This document shows positions 22,431 to 31,784 of a stretch of 31,890 nucleotides of DNA, in pieces. This DNA is from Flavobacteriales bacterium CG_4_9_14_3_um_filter_32_8 (GTDB lineage: Bacteria; Bacteroidota; Bacteroidia; Flavobacteriales_E; Vicingaceae), in the NCBI GenBank assembly GCA_002790175.1, contig PFUQ01000222.1:1-31890 (forward strand), written 5' to 3'. The translations under genes and the position numbers were made by a program. Under the pieces are notes generated by a model that did not search any database, was not told the DNA's origin, and worked only from the letters and a program-made list of their open reading frames with translations. Position 1 is the stretch's first letter, and every line of letters begins with the position of its first letter.

Positions 22431-24956
22431 ATGAGACTAGTAAAAATATTATCGGCAACACTTGTTTTAGCAAGCACTTCTTTAGTTGCCCAAACAGATA
22501 CTTCTGCTGTAAAATTAAAAAACGACAGTTTGGTTGCTCCAACTTTTTCTACTTCATTAGATGTTTTGGATGATGAAGCTGAAACGCAAGATGTTTCTGG
22601 GCTTTTACAATCCTCTAAAGATGTTTTTTCTAACATCGCTGGTTTTAATTTTAGTGCAGCTCGCTATCGGGTAAGGGGTTATGATTCCGAAAATTTTAAT
22701 GTTTCCATGAATGGAGTTACCCTCAATAATCCAGAAAATGGTAGAGCTATTTGGGCTTTTTGGGGAGGATTAAATGACATTACTCGTTATCAGGAATCTA
22801 AAGCTGGTATTAGTGCTTCTTCGTATAATTTTAGTGCCATTGGAGGTTTTTCTAACATAGAAGGGAGAGCTTCTTCCATCAGAAAAGGAACAAGAATTTC
22901 TTATGCTTTGGGCAATATTTCATACACCCATCGAGTAATGGCTACCTACGCTACAGGAATGATGAGTAATGGTTTTGCTGTTGCCGCTTCTGTATCTAAA
23001 AGATGGTCGGACGAAGGTTATGTAGATGGTACTTTTTACAATGGTGGAAGTTATTTTTTATCGTTAGAGAAAAAAATAAACAACAAACACAGTTTGGGAT
23101 TGGTTGCCTATGGTGCTCCAACTATTCAAGGAAAAAGTAGTATCTCTACTCAAGAAACGTATGATTTAACTGGGAATAATCATTACAATTCTTATTGGGG
23201 ATATCAAAATGGTGAAAAACGTAATTCTCGGATAAGAAACAACCACGAACCAGAAATTATTCTCAACCATTATTTTGATGTGAATGAAAAAACGAAAATT
23301 ACTTCTTCTTTGTATTATGCTTTTGGTAAAGAAGGAAACACCCGTTTAAATTGGTATTCGGCTGCCGACCCTCGTCCTGATTATTACCGAAATTTACCAA
23401 GTTATTATGATTATCCAGGTGGCGAAGCAATGTTTGAACAATTAACCGCTCTTTGGCAAGCCAATGACCCAGCTACCACTCAATTAGATTTTGACCAAAT
23501 GTATTTTGCTAATAGTAAAAATTTATATACCCAAACCAATGTAGATGGAATTGCCGATAATAATGTTACTGGAAATAGAGCCAAATTTATTATAGAAGAA
23601 GCTCGAAGAGATATTTCACATTATGGTTTTAATACTGTGGTTAGTCATAAGAAAAACGACCACTTGATGCTAACAGGAGGATTAACAATCAGTAAATATA
23701 AAAGCAACAATTATAAATTAATGAACGATTTATTGGGAGCTGACTTTTGGGTGGACGTTGACCAGTTTGCCGAAAGAGATTTTGCTGATTCTTCAGCAGC
23801 TCAAAGCGATATTAATACGCCTAACCATTTGGTGAGAGAAGGAGAACGTTTTGGTTATGATTATGATATCAACATTGATACCTATAGTGGTTTTGGACAA
23901 GTAGAAGGCACCACTGCTAAAATTGATTGGTTTGCTGCTATTTCATTGTCTAGCACTTCTTTTTGGAGAACAGGAAATATGCAGAATGGTTTATTTAAAG
24001 ATAATTCGTTAGGCGATTCTGAAAAACAAAGTTTTATGAACTATGGAATAAAAGCTGGTGCAGTTTATAAAATAAGCGGAAGACATTTATTGCGTGTTAA
24101 CGGAGCCTATCAAACCCGAGCACCTTTTTCTCAAAATGCTTTTGTTTCTCCGCGAACACGAGCTGAAGTTGTTCCTAACTTACAAAGTGAAAAATTGATG
24201 TCTGGCGATTTTAGTTACATTGTTCGTTATCCAAAAATTAAAACACGAGCAACTGTGTTTTACACCACTATTAAAGATAAAACATGGAGTAGAAGTTTTT
24301 ACCATGATGAGCTGAACACCTATGTTAACTACATGATGACTGGTGTTGACCAATTATTTATGGGTGTTGAGTTGGGTGCGGAAGCTAGTATTACATCCAC
24401 TATAAAAGCCACTGCGGCTTTTGCTAAAGGTCAGTTCTTGTACGATTCAAGACCAACAGCAACCATTGTTCAAGACAATTCCACCGAATTGTTAGCAGAA
24501 AACAAAACAATTTATTTTAAAAATTATAAAATAGGAGGAATTCCACAAACAGCAGCATCTATTGGGTTAGAATACAGGTCACCAAAATTTTGGTTTGTAG
24601 GAGCCAACTTTAACTATTTTGCTGATATTTATTTAGATGTAAATCCCGACCGAAGAACCGAAGAAGCTCTTGCCAATTATGTAACTTCAGACCCACAAGT
24701 TGATGAAGTTGTTGACCAAACAAAATTAAACAACGATTATACGGTTAATGTTTTTGCTGGAAAATCTTGGAGAATAAAAAATAAATATTACTTAAGATTG
24801 AATGTAAATGTGAACAATGTATTGAATAATACCGATTTTGAAACAGGTGGCTTTGAACAATTACGATACGACCAAACCAACATTGATAAATTTCCACCTA
24901 AAATTGGATATATGCTAGGTAGAACTTATTTTGCAATGGTTAGCTTTTCATTTTAA
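22431..24956 (+). CDS. TonB-dependent outer-membrane receptor
   Basis: The 841-residue protein has a signal peptide (1-21, ending SLVAQ), a short linker, a plug domain (about 50-165, with ARYRVRGYDSENFNVSMNGV and the NPENGR segment) and a long beta-barrel ending in the aromatic strand YFAMVSFSF. It lacks the CarboxypepD-like N-terminal domain usual in SusC proteins, and no SusD gene is present. The family imports substrates across the outer membrane using TonB energy. The gene begins the rightward unit, 19 bases before the first DUF5689 lipoprotein and divergent from a secreted EEP enzyme, which suggests a nuclease product or phosphoester-derived compound as cargo. The cargo is inference. Confidence 0.93.
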   Translation: MRLVKILSATLVLASTSLVAQTDTSAVKLKNDSLVAPTFSTSLDVLDDEAETQDVSGLLQSSKDVFSNIAGFNFSAARYRVRGYDSENFNVSMNGVTLNNPENGRAIWAFWGGLNDITRYQESKAGISASSYNFSAIGGFSNIEGRASSIRKGTRISYALGNISYTHRVMATYATGMMSNGFAVAASVSKRWSDEGYVDGTFYNGGSYFLSLEKKINNKHSLGLVAYGAPTIQGKSSISTQETYDLTGNNHYNSYWGYQNGEKRNSRIRNNHEPEIILNHYFDVNEKTKITSSLYYAFGKEGNTRLNWYSAADPRPDYYRNLPSYYDYPGGEAMFEQLTALWQANDPATTQLDFDQMYFANSKNLYTQTNVDGIADNNVTGNRAKFIIEEARRDISHYGFNTVVSHKKNDHLMLTGGLTISKYKSNNYKLMNDLLGADFWVDVDQFAERDFADSSAAQSDINTPNHLVREGERFGYDYDINIDTYSGFGQVEGTTAKIDWFAAISLSSTSFWRTGNMQNGLFKDNSLGDSEKQSFMNYGIKAGAVYKISGRHLLRVNGAYQTRAPFSQNAFVSPRTRAEVVPNLQSEKLMSGDFSYIVRYPKIKTRATVFYTTIKDKTWSRSFYHDELNTYVNYMMTGVDQLFMGVELGAEASITSTIKATAAFAKGQFLYDSRPTATIVQDNSTELLAENKTIYFKNYKIGGIPQTAASIGLEYRSPKFWFVGANFNYFADIYLDVNPDRRTEEALANYVTSDPQVDEVVDQTKLNNDYTVNVFAGKSWRIKNKYYLRLNVNVNNVLNNTDFETGGFEQLRYDQTNIDKFPPKIGYMLGRTYFAMVSFSF

Positions 24957-24975
24957 CAACTAATTTAACAAGACT

Positions 24976-26226
24976 ATGAAAATGACAATAAAAAATACAC
25001 TCTTCACACTATTAGCAACAACTATCTTTTTTACAAGTTGCAAAAAAGACCTAGATTTTCCTCCAGTTAGTGAATTACCAGTAGGAAATATCATTACTAT
25101 CGATTCTTTGCGAAACATTTATACTGCTTTTGATTCAACAATAACAAGCGATTTATCAGTTTATGGAATAATTACAGCAGATGAAGTAAGTGGAAATTTG
25201 TACAAAAATTTATACCTTCAAGATGAAACCAATGGTATTTTGTTAAAACTAACGGCATCGAGTGATAAAACTTTTTTTGAAGGAGACAAAGTTCGAGTTG
25301 CTTTAAAAGGAACAATCATTTCAAGATACAAAAACATGATTCAGTTAGACAATGTTGATATTGCAAAAAACATCATTAAACAAAGCGAAGGAAACACTAT
25401 TACTCCTAAAGTAGTTACCATTGCCGATTTAGCATTGGTTGGAATTTATTCTCCATACCAAGGACAATTAATACAATTAAACGATGTAGAATTTATGTGC
25501 AATGACATTTGGAGTACTTATGCTGACCCAATTGCACAAACGAGTCAAAATAGATACTTAAGAGATACCTTAGGAAACACTATTATTGTCCGTTCAAGCG
25601 GTTATGCTGACTTTGCAGGAACTTCTTTAGCAACAGGAAAAGGTTCTTTTGTTGCCATAGTTTCTCAATACAACACCGATGTTCAACTAACCATTCGTAA
25701 ATTAAGTGACATCAATCTTACAGGAACTAGAAAAATTGCATGTCCTATTTATGTGAAGAATTTTGAAGATCAAAATATTACTTCTGGAGGTTGGACTACA
25801 CAAAATGTTGTTGGAAGTATTAACTGGGGAATTAATAATGTTGGTTCTAATTCTACTTATTATGTGCAAATTAGTAATTATAGTGGTACCAATATCGCTT
25901 GCGAAACATGGTTGGTTTCTCCATCTTTTGATTTATCCGCAACCGTTAATCCTTTTTTAACTTTCCAATCTGCCTATAAATACACAGGAACTTCACTAAA
26001 ATTAATGGTAACCACCAGTTACACAGGAGACGTTACTACCACAACATGGGTTGATATAACCTCTTCTGCTACTTGGTCGGCTGGGAACTTTGCTTGGACA
26101 GCATCAGGTAATGTTAGTTTGTTGAGTTACCTACAACCTAATGTTCGATTTGCTTATAAATATGTGGGATCTAATGTGGATGGTAGCACTTGGGAAGTGG
26201 ATGATTTTACCATTGACGATATTTAA
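24976..26226 (+). CDS. DUF5689 lipoprotein with C-terminal choice-of-anchor J-like domain
   Basis: The 416-residue protein has a lipobox TSC at Cys22 followed by KKDLD, a charged start that in flavobacteria can send lipoproteins to the cell surface. Residues about 30-255 form the DUF5689 region, an OB-fold-like domain with VYGIITADEVSGNLYKNLYL, GDKVRVALKG, YQGQLIQLNDVEF and GSFVAIVSQYN. Residues about 260-416 resemble a choice-of-anchor J beta-sandwich (GGWTTQN, WLVSPSFDLS, WEVDDFTID). The molecular role is unknown; binding of polymer next to the receptor is plausible. It is followed after 11 bases by a paralogue with the same layout. ATG codons 1 and 3 are both possible starts. Confidence 0.88.
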   Translation: MKMTIKNTLFTLLATTIFFTSCKKDLDFPPVSELPVGNIITIDSLRNIYTAFDSTITSDLSVYGIITADEVSGNLYKNLYLQDETNGILLKLTASSDKTFFEGDKVRVALKGTIISRYKNMIQLDNVDIAKNIIKQSEGNTITPKVVTIADLALVGIYSPYQGQLIQLNDVEFMCNDIWSTYADPIAQTSQNRYLRDTLGNTIIVRSSGYADFAGTSLATGKGSFVAIVSQYNTDVQLTIRKLSDINLTGTRKIACPIYVKNFEDQNITSGGWTTQNVVGSINWGINNVGSNSTYYVQISNYSGTNIACETWLVSPSFDLSATVNPFLTFQSAYKYTGTSLKLMVTTSYTGDVTTTTWVDITSSATWSAGNFAWTASGNVSLLSYLQPNVRFAYKYVGSNVDGSTWEVDDFTIDDI

Positions 26227-26237
26227 TATTAAAGAAT

Positions 26238-27461
26238 ATGAAAAAATTACATTTTATAATCAGTTCAGTAGTTATTAGTTCTATTTTATTCACTTCGTGT
26301 AATAAAGATTACCCAGAACCTGAACCAAGGACTATTCCTATTGGAACTGTACTTACTATTGCACAAGTTAGAGCACTTTATGTACCTGGTGAAATTGTAA
26401 AAATTACAGAAGATATCTCCGTATATGGAGTAGTAACTGCTGATGAAACAACTGGTAATTTATACAAAGAAGCTTATCTACAAGATGCAACAGGGGCTCT
26501 TTATTTACGATTTACTTCCTCAAGCGGTTTATACATTGGCGATTCTATTCAAGTAAACATCAAAGGAGCAAAAATTTATAAATACAATCAAATGTTGCAA
26601 GTCGATTCGCTTCATGCGGATAATAGCATCTTAAAAATTGCAACACAAAAATTTAGAACTCCAGAGATTGTTACTATTGCAGATTTGAATGCTGACATTG
26701 AAGGTTATCAAGGCAAATTAATCCAAATTGATAATGTTAAATTTGTGGAACGTAATTTAGGATTAACTTATGCTGATGGTGTTAATCAAGAGGATGTAAG
26801 TCGGTTTTTAGAAGATTTGAGTGCTGCTCAAATTGAAGTTAGAACAAGTGGATATGCTAATTTTGCAAATGACACCTTACCTGCAGGAAATGGAAGTTTT
26901 ATTGGAATTAGTGGTCAATACAATGCTGGTTTACAACTGTTAATTCGAAATCCAAACGAACTCACAATGAATGGTGCTACACCTATAGAAATTACCAAAA
27001 ATTTTGATGATAATAGTTTAACCTCTGGTGGATGGACTACACAATACCCTGTTCCAAACAACACTTGGACTGTAGCTAGTTTTACTGGAAATTATTACGG
27101 AAACATTACCAATGGAAGTAGTAAATTGGTAGGTGAATCATGGTTAATCTCTCCATCTTTTGATTTAAGCAATTCTTCTGCACCTTTATTTAACTTTAAA
27201 ACGGCAACTTTTGCATCCAATACCGCATTAAAAGTAATGATTTCGTCCAATTATGATGGCATTAATTTACCTGCTACCGCTACTTGGACTGACATTACCA
27301 ATTCGTTTGCGTATTCTACAGGGAGTTGGGCTTGGACAAACTCAGGAAATTTTAGTTTAACTGCTTATTTACAACCAACTGTTTATATTGCATTCAAATT
27401 TACAGGAACAGCTTCTTCTTGGGATTCATGGGAAGTAGATAATGTTAAAGTAATAAAATAA
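26238..27461 (+). CDS. Second DUF5689 lipoprotein (tandem paralogue)
   Basis: The 407-residue protein repeats its neighbour's architecture: lipobox TSC at Cys21 followed by NKDYPEPEP, DUF5689 region (about 35-245; VYGVVTADETTGNLYKEAYL, GDSIQVNIKG, YQGKLIQIDNVKF, GSFIGISGQYN) and choice-of-anchor J-like C-terminus (GGWTTQYP, WLISPSFDLS, WEVDNVKVIK). The two are clearly paralogues but well diverged, so the duplication is not recent and both copies appear intact. It probably acts with the receptor on the cell surface. A T9SS protein follows after 31 bases. Confidence 0.88.
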   Translation: MKKLHFIISSVVISSILFTSCNKDYPEPEPRTIPIGTVLTIAQVRALYVPGEIVKITEDISVYGVVTADETTGNLYKEAYLQDATGALYLRFTSSSGLYIGDSIQVNIKGAKIYKYNQMLQVDSLHADNSILKIATQKFRTPEIVTIADLNADIEGYQGKLIQIDNVKFVERNLGLTYADGVNQEDVSRFLEDLSAAQIEVRTSGYANFANDTLPAGNGSFIGISGQYNAGLQLLIRNPNELTMNGATPIEITKNFDDNSLTSGGWTTQYPVPNNTWTVASFTGNYYGNITNGSSKLVGESWLISPSFDLSNSSAPLFNFKTATFASNTALKVMISSNYDGINLPATATWTDITNSFAYSTGSWAWTNSGNFSLTAYLQPTVYIAFKFTGTASSWDSWEVDNVKVIK

Positions 27462-27492
27462 TAAAAACTAATAATAACTAAAAACTAATATC

Positions 27493-28869
27493 ATGAAAAA
27501 ACTTTTTACATTTTTAATTGTTGTTTGTGTTGGAACTTTAAGTTTTGCACAAACCGTTTTTCAAAGTAATTTAAGCTCTTGGGCAGCAGGAGTTCCTACC
27601 GACTGGATGGGAAGTAAAACCTCTATTTCTCCAGCAAATGTTGTAGAACAGACTGTCGGTGTTACTTATGGTACCAGCATGGCTTCGTTAATAAATGCCA
27701 CAACAACTCATAAAAGATTTACTACACAACCTGTTGCCGTTACTCCAGGTGAAACTTATTTAATTGAAATGTGGGTAGCTTGTCAAACAACAGGTCAATT
27801 AAGAACAGCATACTATGATTTAACAAATCTCGCTTATAGCACTTATAACTCTTATATAGATGTTGCAGCTGCTTCAGCTGGAAACTTAGTGCTCGTTTCA
27901 CAAACCGTTACTATGCCCGCTGGATGTACTAGTGCCGAATTTATTTTATCCGTTGTAAATACAGACCCAGCAACAGCTGGTTCTCCATTTTTTATCGGTA
28001 TTTTGGTTGATTCCGTAGCCATTACTACTTCAGCTCCCCCAGTTTCAACTCCTTACACCATTAATCAAATCCAATTCACAACAACACCTCCTTACGATTC
28101 TCCACACAATACCGAACTTGTAGAAACAAGTGGCGTAGTAACTGGTGTTCAATACAATGGCTATTATTTACAAGATGGAAATGGACCTTGGAATGGTATT
28201 TTTGTGTTAGATTACACCAATATACCTAACAGAGGTGATAGTGTTACCATTACCGGAACTGTTGATGAATATTTTAATTATACCGAAATTAAAAATATTA
28301 TTATTTATAATGCTGTTGCTGGAGGAGTATTGCCAACACCAACACCAGTAACTACTTTAACTGCAAATGAAGAACAATACGAAGGTTGTTTAGTAAAAGT
28401 TTTAAACGCCAATTGTTCTGCCGATACCACTAGTAATGCTTTTAGAGAATGGACCATTAACGATGGCTCTGGTGCTTTAGTTGCAGATGACAAAATGTTT
28501 ATTTATGCTCCTACTGTTTCTACTTCTTATAACGTAACTGGAATAATGGATTTTGCCTTTAGCGTTGCAAAACTCCTGCCGAGGGACATCAATGATATTG
28601 CTATTGCAACAGGAATCATCGAAAATAAAAGTAATGCTCTTTTGGTTTATCCAAATCCTGCTAAAAATCTGCTTCATTTTGATGTGAATATCAATAACAC
28701 AACTGTTCAAATTTTTGATGTAACAGGAAAAACATTACAAACCACCAACAACAACTCAACTAAATTTACTGTCTCTTTAGACAACTTTGATAATGGAATT
28801 TATTTTTATTCAATTACAGATAATAACAACACTATTATTGGAACTAATAGATTTATTGTGGCAAAATAG
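27493..28869 (+). CDS. Secreted OB-fold-like protein with T9SS sorting domain
   Basis: The 458-residue protein has a signal peptide (1-20, ending SFAQ), an N-terminal beta-sandwich-like region (about 22-178) resembling carbohydrate-binding or choice-of-anchor modules, an OB-fold-like region (about 188-370) with IQFTTTPPYDSPHNTELV, GVVTGVQYNGYYLQDGNGPW, RGDSVTITGTVDEYFNYTEI and the closing RDINDI, and a type A T9SS sorting domain (about 382-458; VYPNPAKNLLHFDV, GIYFYSITD). OB-folds of this type accompany EEP nuclease domains in secreted nucleases such as ExeM-like proteins, but no nuclease domain is present here. It closes the rightward operon. A separate nuclease-binding or substrate-binding subunit is my inference. 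Confidence 0.85.
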   Translation: MKKLFTFLIVVCVGTLSFAQTVFQSNLSSWAAGVPTDWMGSKTSISPANVVEQTVGVTYGTSMASLINATTTHKRFTTQPVAVTPGETYLIEMWVACQTTGQLRTAYYDLTNLAYSTYNSYIDVAAASAGNLVLVSQTVTMPAGCTSAEFILSVVNTDPATAGSPFFIGILVDSVAITTSAPPVSTPYTINQIQFTTTPPYDSPHNTELVETSGVVTGVQYNGYYLQDGNGPWNGIFVLDYTNIPNRGDSVTITGTVDEYFNYTEIKNIIIYNAVAGGVLPTPTPVTTLTANEEQYEGCLVKVLNANCSADTTSNAFREWTINDGSGALVADDKMFIYAPTVSTSYNVTGIMDFAFSVAKLLPRDINDIAIATGIIENKSNALLVYPNPAKNLLHFDVNINNTTVQIFDVTGKTLQTTNNNSTKFTVSLDNFDNGIYFYSITDNNNTIIGTNRFIVAK

Positions 28870-28890
28870 TTGAATGCGTATTTTTAACAT

Positions 28891-28920
28891 AAAGGCGAAT
28901 CTTTTTGGTTCGCCTTTTTT
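28891..28920 (+). terminator. Rho-independent terminator of the receptor/DUF5689 operon
   Basis: AAAGGCGAA (28891-28899) pairs perfectly with TTCGCCTTT (28909-28917) around a 9-base loop and runs into T residues to 28920. It lies 21 bases after the stop and ends the transcript beginning near 22330. Confidence 0.93.
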
Positions 28921-28966
28921 ATTTCCATAAAATGGCTTACTTTTAAAGTACAAAAAAACAGATACT

Positions 28967-30859
28967 ATGTCATTTAAAATAAATTCTTACGAAGATTACA
29001 AAAAACAATACCAACAAAGCGTTGAAAACCCAGAACAGTTTTGGTCAACTATTGCCAATACATTTTCTTGGAGAAAAAAATGGGATACTGTTTTAAAATG
29101 GAATTTTGATGAACCCAACATCAAATGGTTTGTGAACGGTAAATTAAACATTACCGAAAATTGTTTAGACAGGCATTTAGCAACTCGTGGCAATCAAACT
29201 GCAATTGTCTGGGAACCCAATAATCCGAACGATGATACCATTAAATTAACTTACCACCAATTACACCAAAAGGTGTGTGAATTTGCCAATGTTTTAAAAA
29301 ATAATGGGGCAAAAAAAGGAGACCGAATTTGCTTGTATATGCCCATGGTTCCAGAATTGGCAATTGCTGTTTTGGCTTGTGCCAGAATTGGAGCCATCCA
29401 TTCGGTTGTATTTGCCGGTTTTTCAGCAAAAGCATTAGCCGATAGAATCAATGATTCAGCATGTACACTAATTTTATGTTCTGACGAGGCTTTTCGTGGA
29501 GCCAAAACAATACCTATAAAAAATGTAGTGGACGAAGCATTAAAAAATTGCCCTTCTATTTCTAAAAATATAGTGCTAAAAAGAACTGGTGCTAAAGTGG
29601 AGATGATCAATAACAGAGATGTTTGGTGGCACGACGAAGTAAAAAAAGTTAATTCGGAATGTGTAGCAGAAGAAATGGATTCGGAAGATGAGCTATTTAT
29701 TTTATATACATCGGGTTCAACAGGGCAGCCAAAAGGAGTTGTTCATACCACTGGTGGATATATGGTTTATACCAATTATACTTTTCAAAATGTTTTTCAA
29801 TACAATACGGGTGATATTTTTTGGTGTACTGCCGACATCGGTTGGATAACAGGACACTCTTACATTATTTACGGACCATTATTGGCAGGTGCAACCACAG
29901 TTATGTTTGAAGGAGTTCCTACTTGGCCAGATGCTGGTCGTTTTTGGGAAGTTGTGGATAAACACCAAGTAAATATTTTTTATACCGCACCAACAGCCAT
30001 TCGTGCTTTAATGGCTTGTGATATCGATTTTGTAAATAAACATCAGCTAAGTTCCCTAAAAGTATTAGGAACTGTAGGTGAACCAATTAATATAGAAGCC
30101 TGGGAATGGTATCATAAAAATATTGGTAAAACAAACTGCCCAATAGTTGATACGTGGTGGCAAACCGAAACTGGAGGCATCATGATTTCTTCTTTAGCAG
30201 GCATAACACCTTCAAAACCAACTTTTGCAACGCTTCCATTGCCAGGCATTCAACCATGTTTGGTAGATGCAGCGGGTAACGAAATAACTGAAAATAATGT
30301 AGAAGGAAACTTGTGCATTAAATTTCCGTGGCCATCTATGCTAAGAACAACTTATGGAGACCATAACAGGTGTAAACAGAACTATTTTTCGACCTATAAA
30401 GGCAAATATTTTACTGGGGATGGTTGCAAAAGAGATGAAAATGGAATGTATCGAATTACAGGAAGAGTGGATGATGTAATTAATGTTTCTGGACATCGGA
30501 TAGGAACTGCAGAAGTAGAAAATGCGTTAGATGAAAATCATCTGGTGATAGAATCTGCGGTAGTTGGTTATCCACATGACATCAAAGGACAAGGAATTTA
30601 TGCATATGTAATATGTGCCAAAGAGGTAAACGAGCAGGAATTAAGAAAAGAATTATTAGAACATATTACGCAACACATTGGTGCTTTTGCCAAGCCAGAT
30701 AAAATACAACTGGTTAGTGGCTTGCCTAAAACTCGTTCGGGAAAAATTATGAGACGAATTTTAAGAAAAATTGCAGAAGGAGATACCTCAAATTTGGGTG
30801 ATACAAGTACTTTATTAGATCCTGAAATAGTAAAAGAAATTAAAAATAATGCTTTGTGA
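28967..30859 (+). CDS. acs: Acetyl-CoA synthetase (AMP-forming)
   Basis: Acs converts acetate, ATP and CoA to acetyl-CoA via acetyl-AMP in the cytoplasm. The 630-residue protein has the N-terminal ACAS_N region, the AMP-binding P-loop YTSGSTGQPKG (247-257), the acetate-pocket region WCTADIGWITGHSY, DTWWQTETGG, GRVDDVINVSGHRIGTAE and the catalytic Lys593 in PKTRSGKIMRR, the residue commonly inactivated by acetylation. Length is within the family range, slightly short of the E. coli enzyme. It stands alone after a strong terminator, so it needs its own promoter; I see no convincing one in the 46 bases before it. Confidence 0.97.
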   Translation: MSFKINSYEDYKKQYQQSVENPEQFWSTIANTFSWRKKWDTVLKWNFDEPNIKWFVNGKLNITENCLDRHLATRGNQTAIVWEPNNPNDDTIKLTYHQLHQKVCEFANVLKNNGAKKGDRICLYMPMVPELAIAVLACARIGAIHSVVFAGFSAKALADRINDSACTLILCSDEAFRGAKTIPIKNVVDEALKNCPSISKNIVLKRTGAKVEMINNRDVWWHDEVKKVNSECVAEEMDSEDELFILYTSGSTGQPKGVVHTTGGYMVYTNYTFQNVFQYNTGDIFWCTADIGWITGHSYIIYGPLLAGATTVMFEGVPTWPDAGRFWEVVDKHQVNIFYTAPTAIRALMACDIDFVNKHQLSSLKVLGTVGEPINIEAWEWYHKNIGKTNCPIVDTWWQTETGGIMISSLAGITPSKPTFATLPLPGIQPCLVDAAGNEITENNVEGNLCIKFPWPSMLRTTYGDHNRCKQNYFSTYKGKYFTGDGCKRDENGMYRITGRVDDVINVSGHRIGTAEVENALDENHLVIESAVVGYPHDIKGQGIYAYVICAKEVNEQELRKELLEHITQHIGAFAKPDKIQLVSGLPKTRSGKIMRRILRKIAEGDTSNLGDTSTLLDPEIVKEIKNNAL

Positions 30860-30944
30860 AATATTTTGTTTAATTTAATCTTTTTAAAATCATTGATAAG
30901 CATTTTTAAATAACTACTTTTTTAAATTATTAATATTAGAAATC

Positions 30945-31589
30945 ATGAAAAACTTTGGCTTAGTTATTTTGTTGTTTGTTCTAACCACTTGTTCTTATGC
31001 TCAAGAAATGAGAACAATAATAAGAAAAGATAGTACAAAAACTTTTACATTGGGCGGTTATGGAGAACCTTTTGCTGGAGCAACTCAATTAAATAAAGAC
31101 TGGGGTATAATGATTGGGATTAAAGGAGGTATGGTAATTAATCGCCATTTTGCATTTGGTCCTGTGGCAAAAGTTTATGCAGGTTTGTGGGAATTTCAAG
31201 GAAACAATTTGAACTATAACGACAGTGCTAACCTTGAATTATACATGGGTTCTATTGGTTTTTTTATGGAATATAGTATTAAAATGGAAAGCCCAATTCA
31301 TATCTCTATCCCTGTTAATATTATGATTGGTGGTGTTCAAATTAATGAAGACATGGGTGCTGGCGATGTTACTTTTGATGAAATGGAAAACAATGTTTAC
31401 AATATTGAATCATCAGGTCTTGTAATTATTGAGCCTGGCGTTAATATCGATTTTAATGTAGCAAAATTCTTTATTCCCAACATTAAAGTAGGTTACCGAT
31501 TAGCAATGGGCACTCAATTAGTAAATGTTTCCAATCAAGATTTATCAGGTATTTATTTTGGCTTAGGTCTTAAATTTGGCAAGTTTTAA
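30945..31589 (+). CDS. Outer-membrane beta-barrel-like protein
   Basis: The 214-residue protein has a signal peptide (1-20, ending CSYAQ) and a mature part of alternating hydrophobic and polar strands: DWGIMIGIKGGMVINRHFAFGPVA-type pairs, LYMGSIGFFMEYSIKM, IHISIPVNIMIGGV and a final IYFGLGLKFGKF ending in Phe, as expected of outer-membrane barrels of eight to ten strands. I do not recognise a specific family or ligand. The signal peptide has Cys16 preceded by Thr, which does not make a good lipobox. It stands alone between acs and the cold-shock gene. No terminator is clear after it. Confidence 0.78.
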   Translation: MKNFGLVILLFVLTTCSYAQEMRTIIRKDSTKTFTLGGYGEPFAGATQLNKDWGIMIGIKGGMVINRHFAFGPVAKVYAGLWEFQGNNLNYNDSANLELYMGSIGFFMEYSIKMESPIHISIPVNIMIGGVQINEDMGAGDVTFDEMENNVYNIESSGLVIIEPGVNIDFNVAKFFIPNIKVGYRLAMGTQLVNVSNQDLSGIYFGLGLKFGKF

Positions 31590-31751
31590 TTGGTTCAACC
31601 ATTTTAATATTTGATTTGGTTCTTCATAATTGTATTTTTTTAACAATAATTTGGAAAGAAGTTATTCAGTTATATTAACCTCTATAACAAATATACTAGC
31701 AATAACAACGAAAATTAAAGTCCTAAATAGATGAGTACATCAAAATATTAC

Positions 31752-31759
31752 TAAATTTG
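31752..31759 (+). promoter_or_regulatory. -7 box of the cold-shock gene
   Basis: TAAATTTG matches TAnnTTTG exactly and ends 25 bases before the ATG at 31785. A -33 TTG is not visible. The implied leader is short, unlike the long thermosensing leader of E. coli cspA. Confidence 0.5.
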
Positions 31760-31784
31760 CCGCTTAAAAATATAATTTATTACA

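Noticed and set aside
22427..22636. Minus-strand frame over the start of the TonB receptor
   Set aside because: It is fully inside the well-supported receptor gene (signal peptide and plug) and has no recognisable motif.
24976..27461. SusD-like partners of the TonB receptor
   Set aside because: Neither lipoprotein shows SusD/RagB helical-repeat character; both are beta-rich DUF5689 proteins.
31590..31784. Small gene or RNA in the gap before the cold-shock gene
   Set aside because: I see only AT-rich sequence, a very short TGGT/ACCA hairpin without a T-run, and the -7 box near the end; nothing supports a gene.
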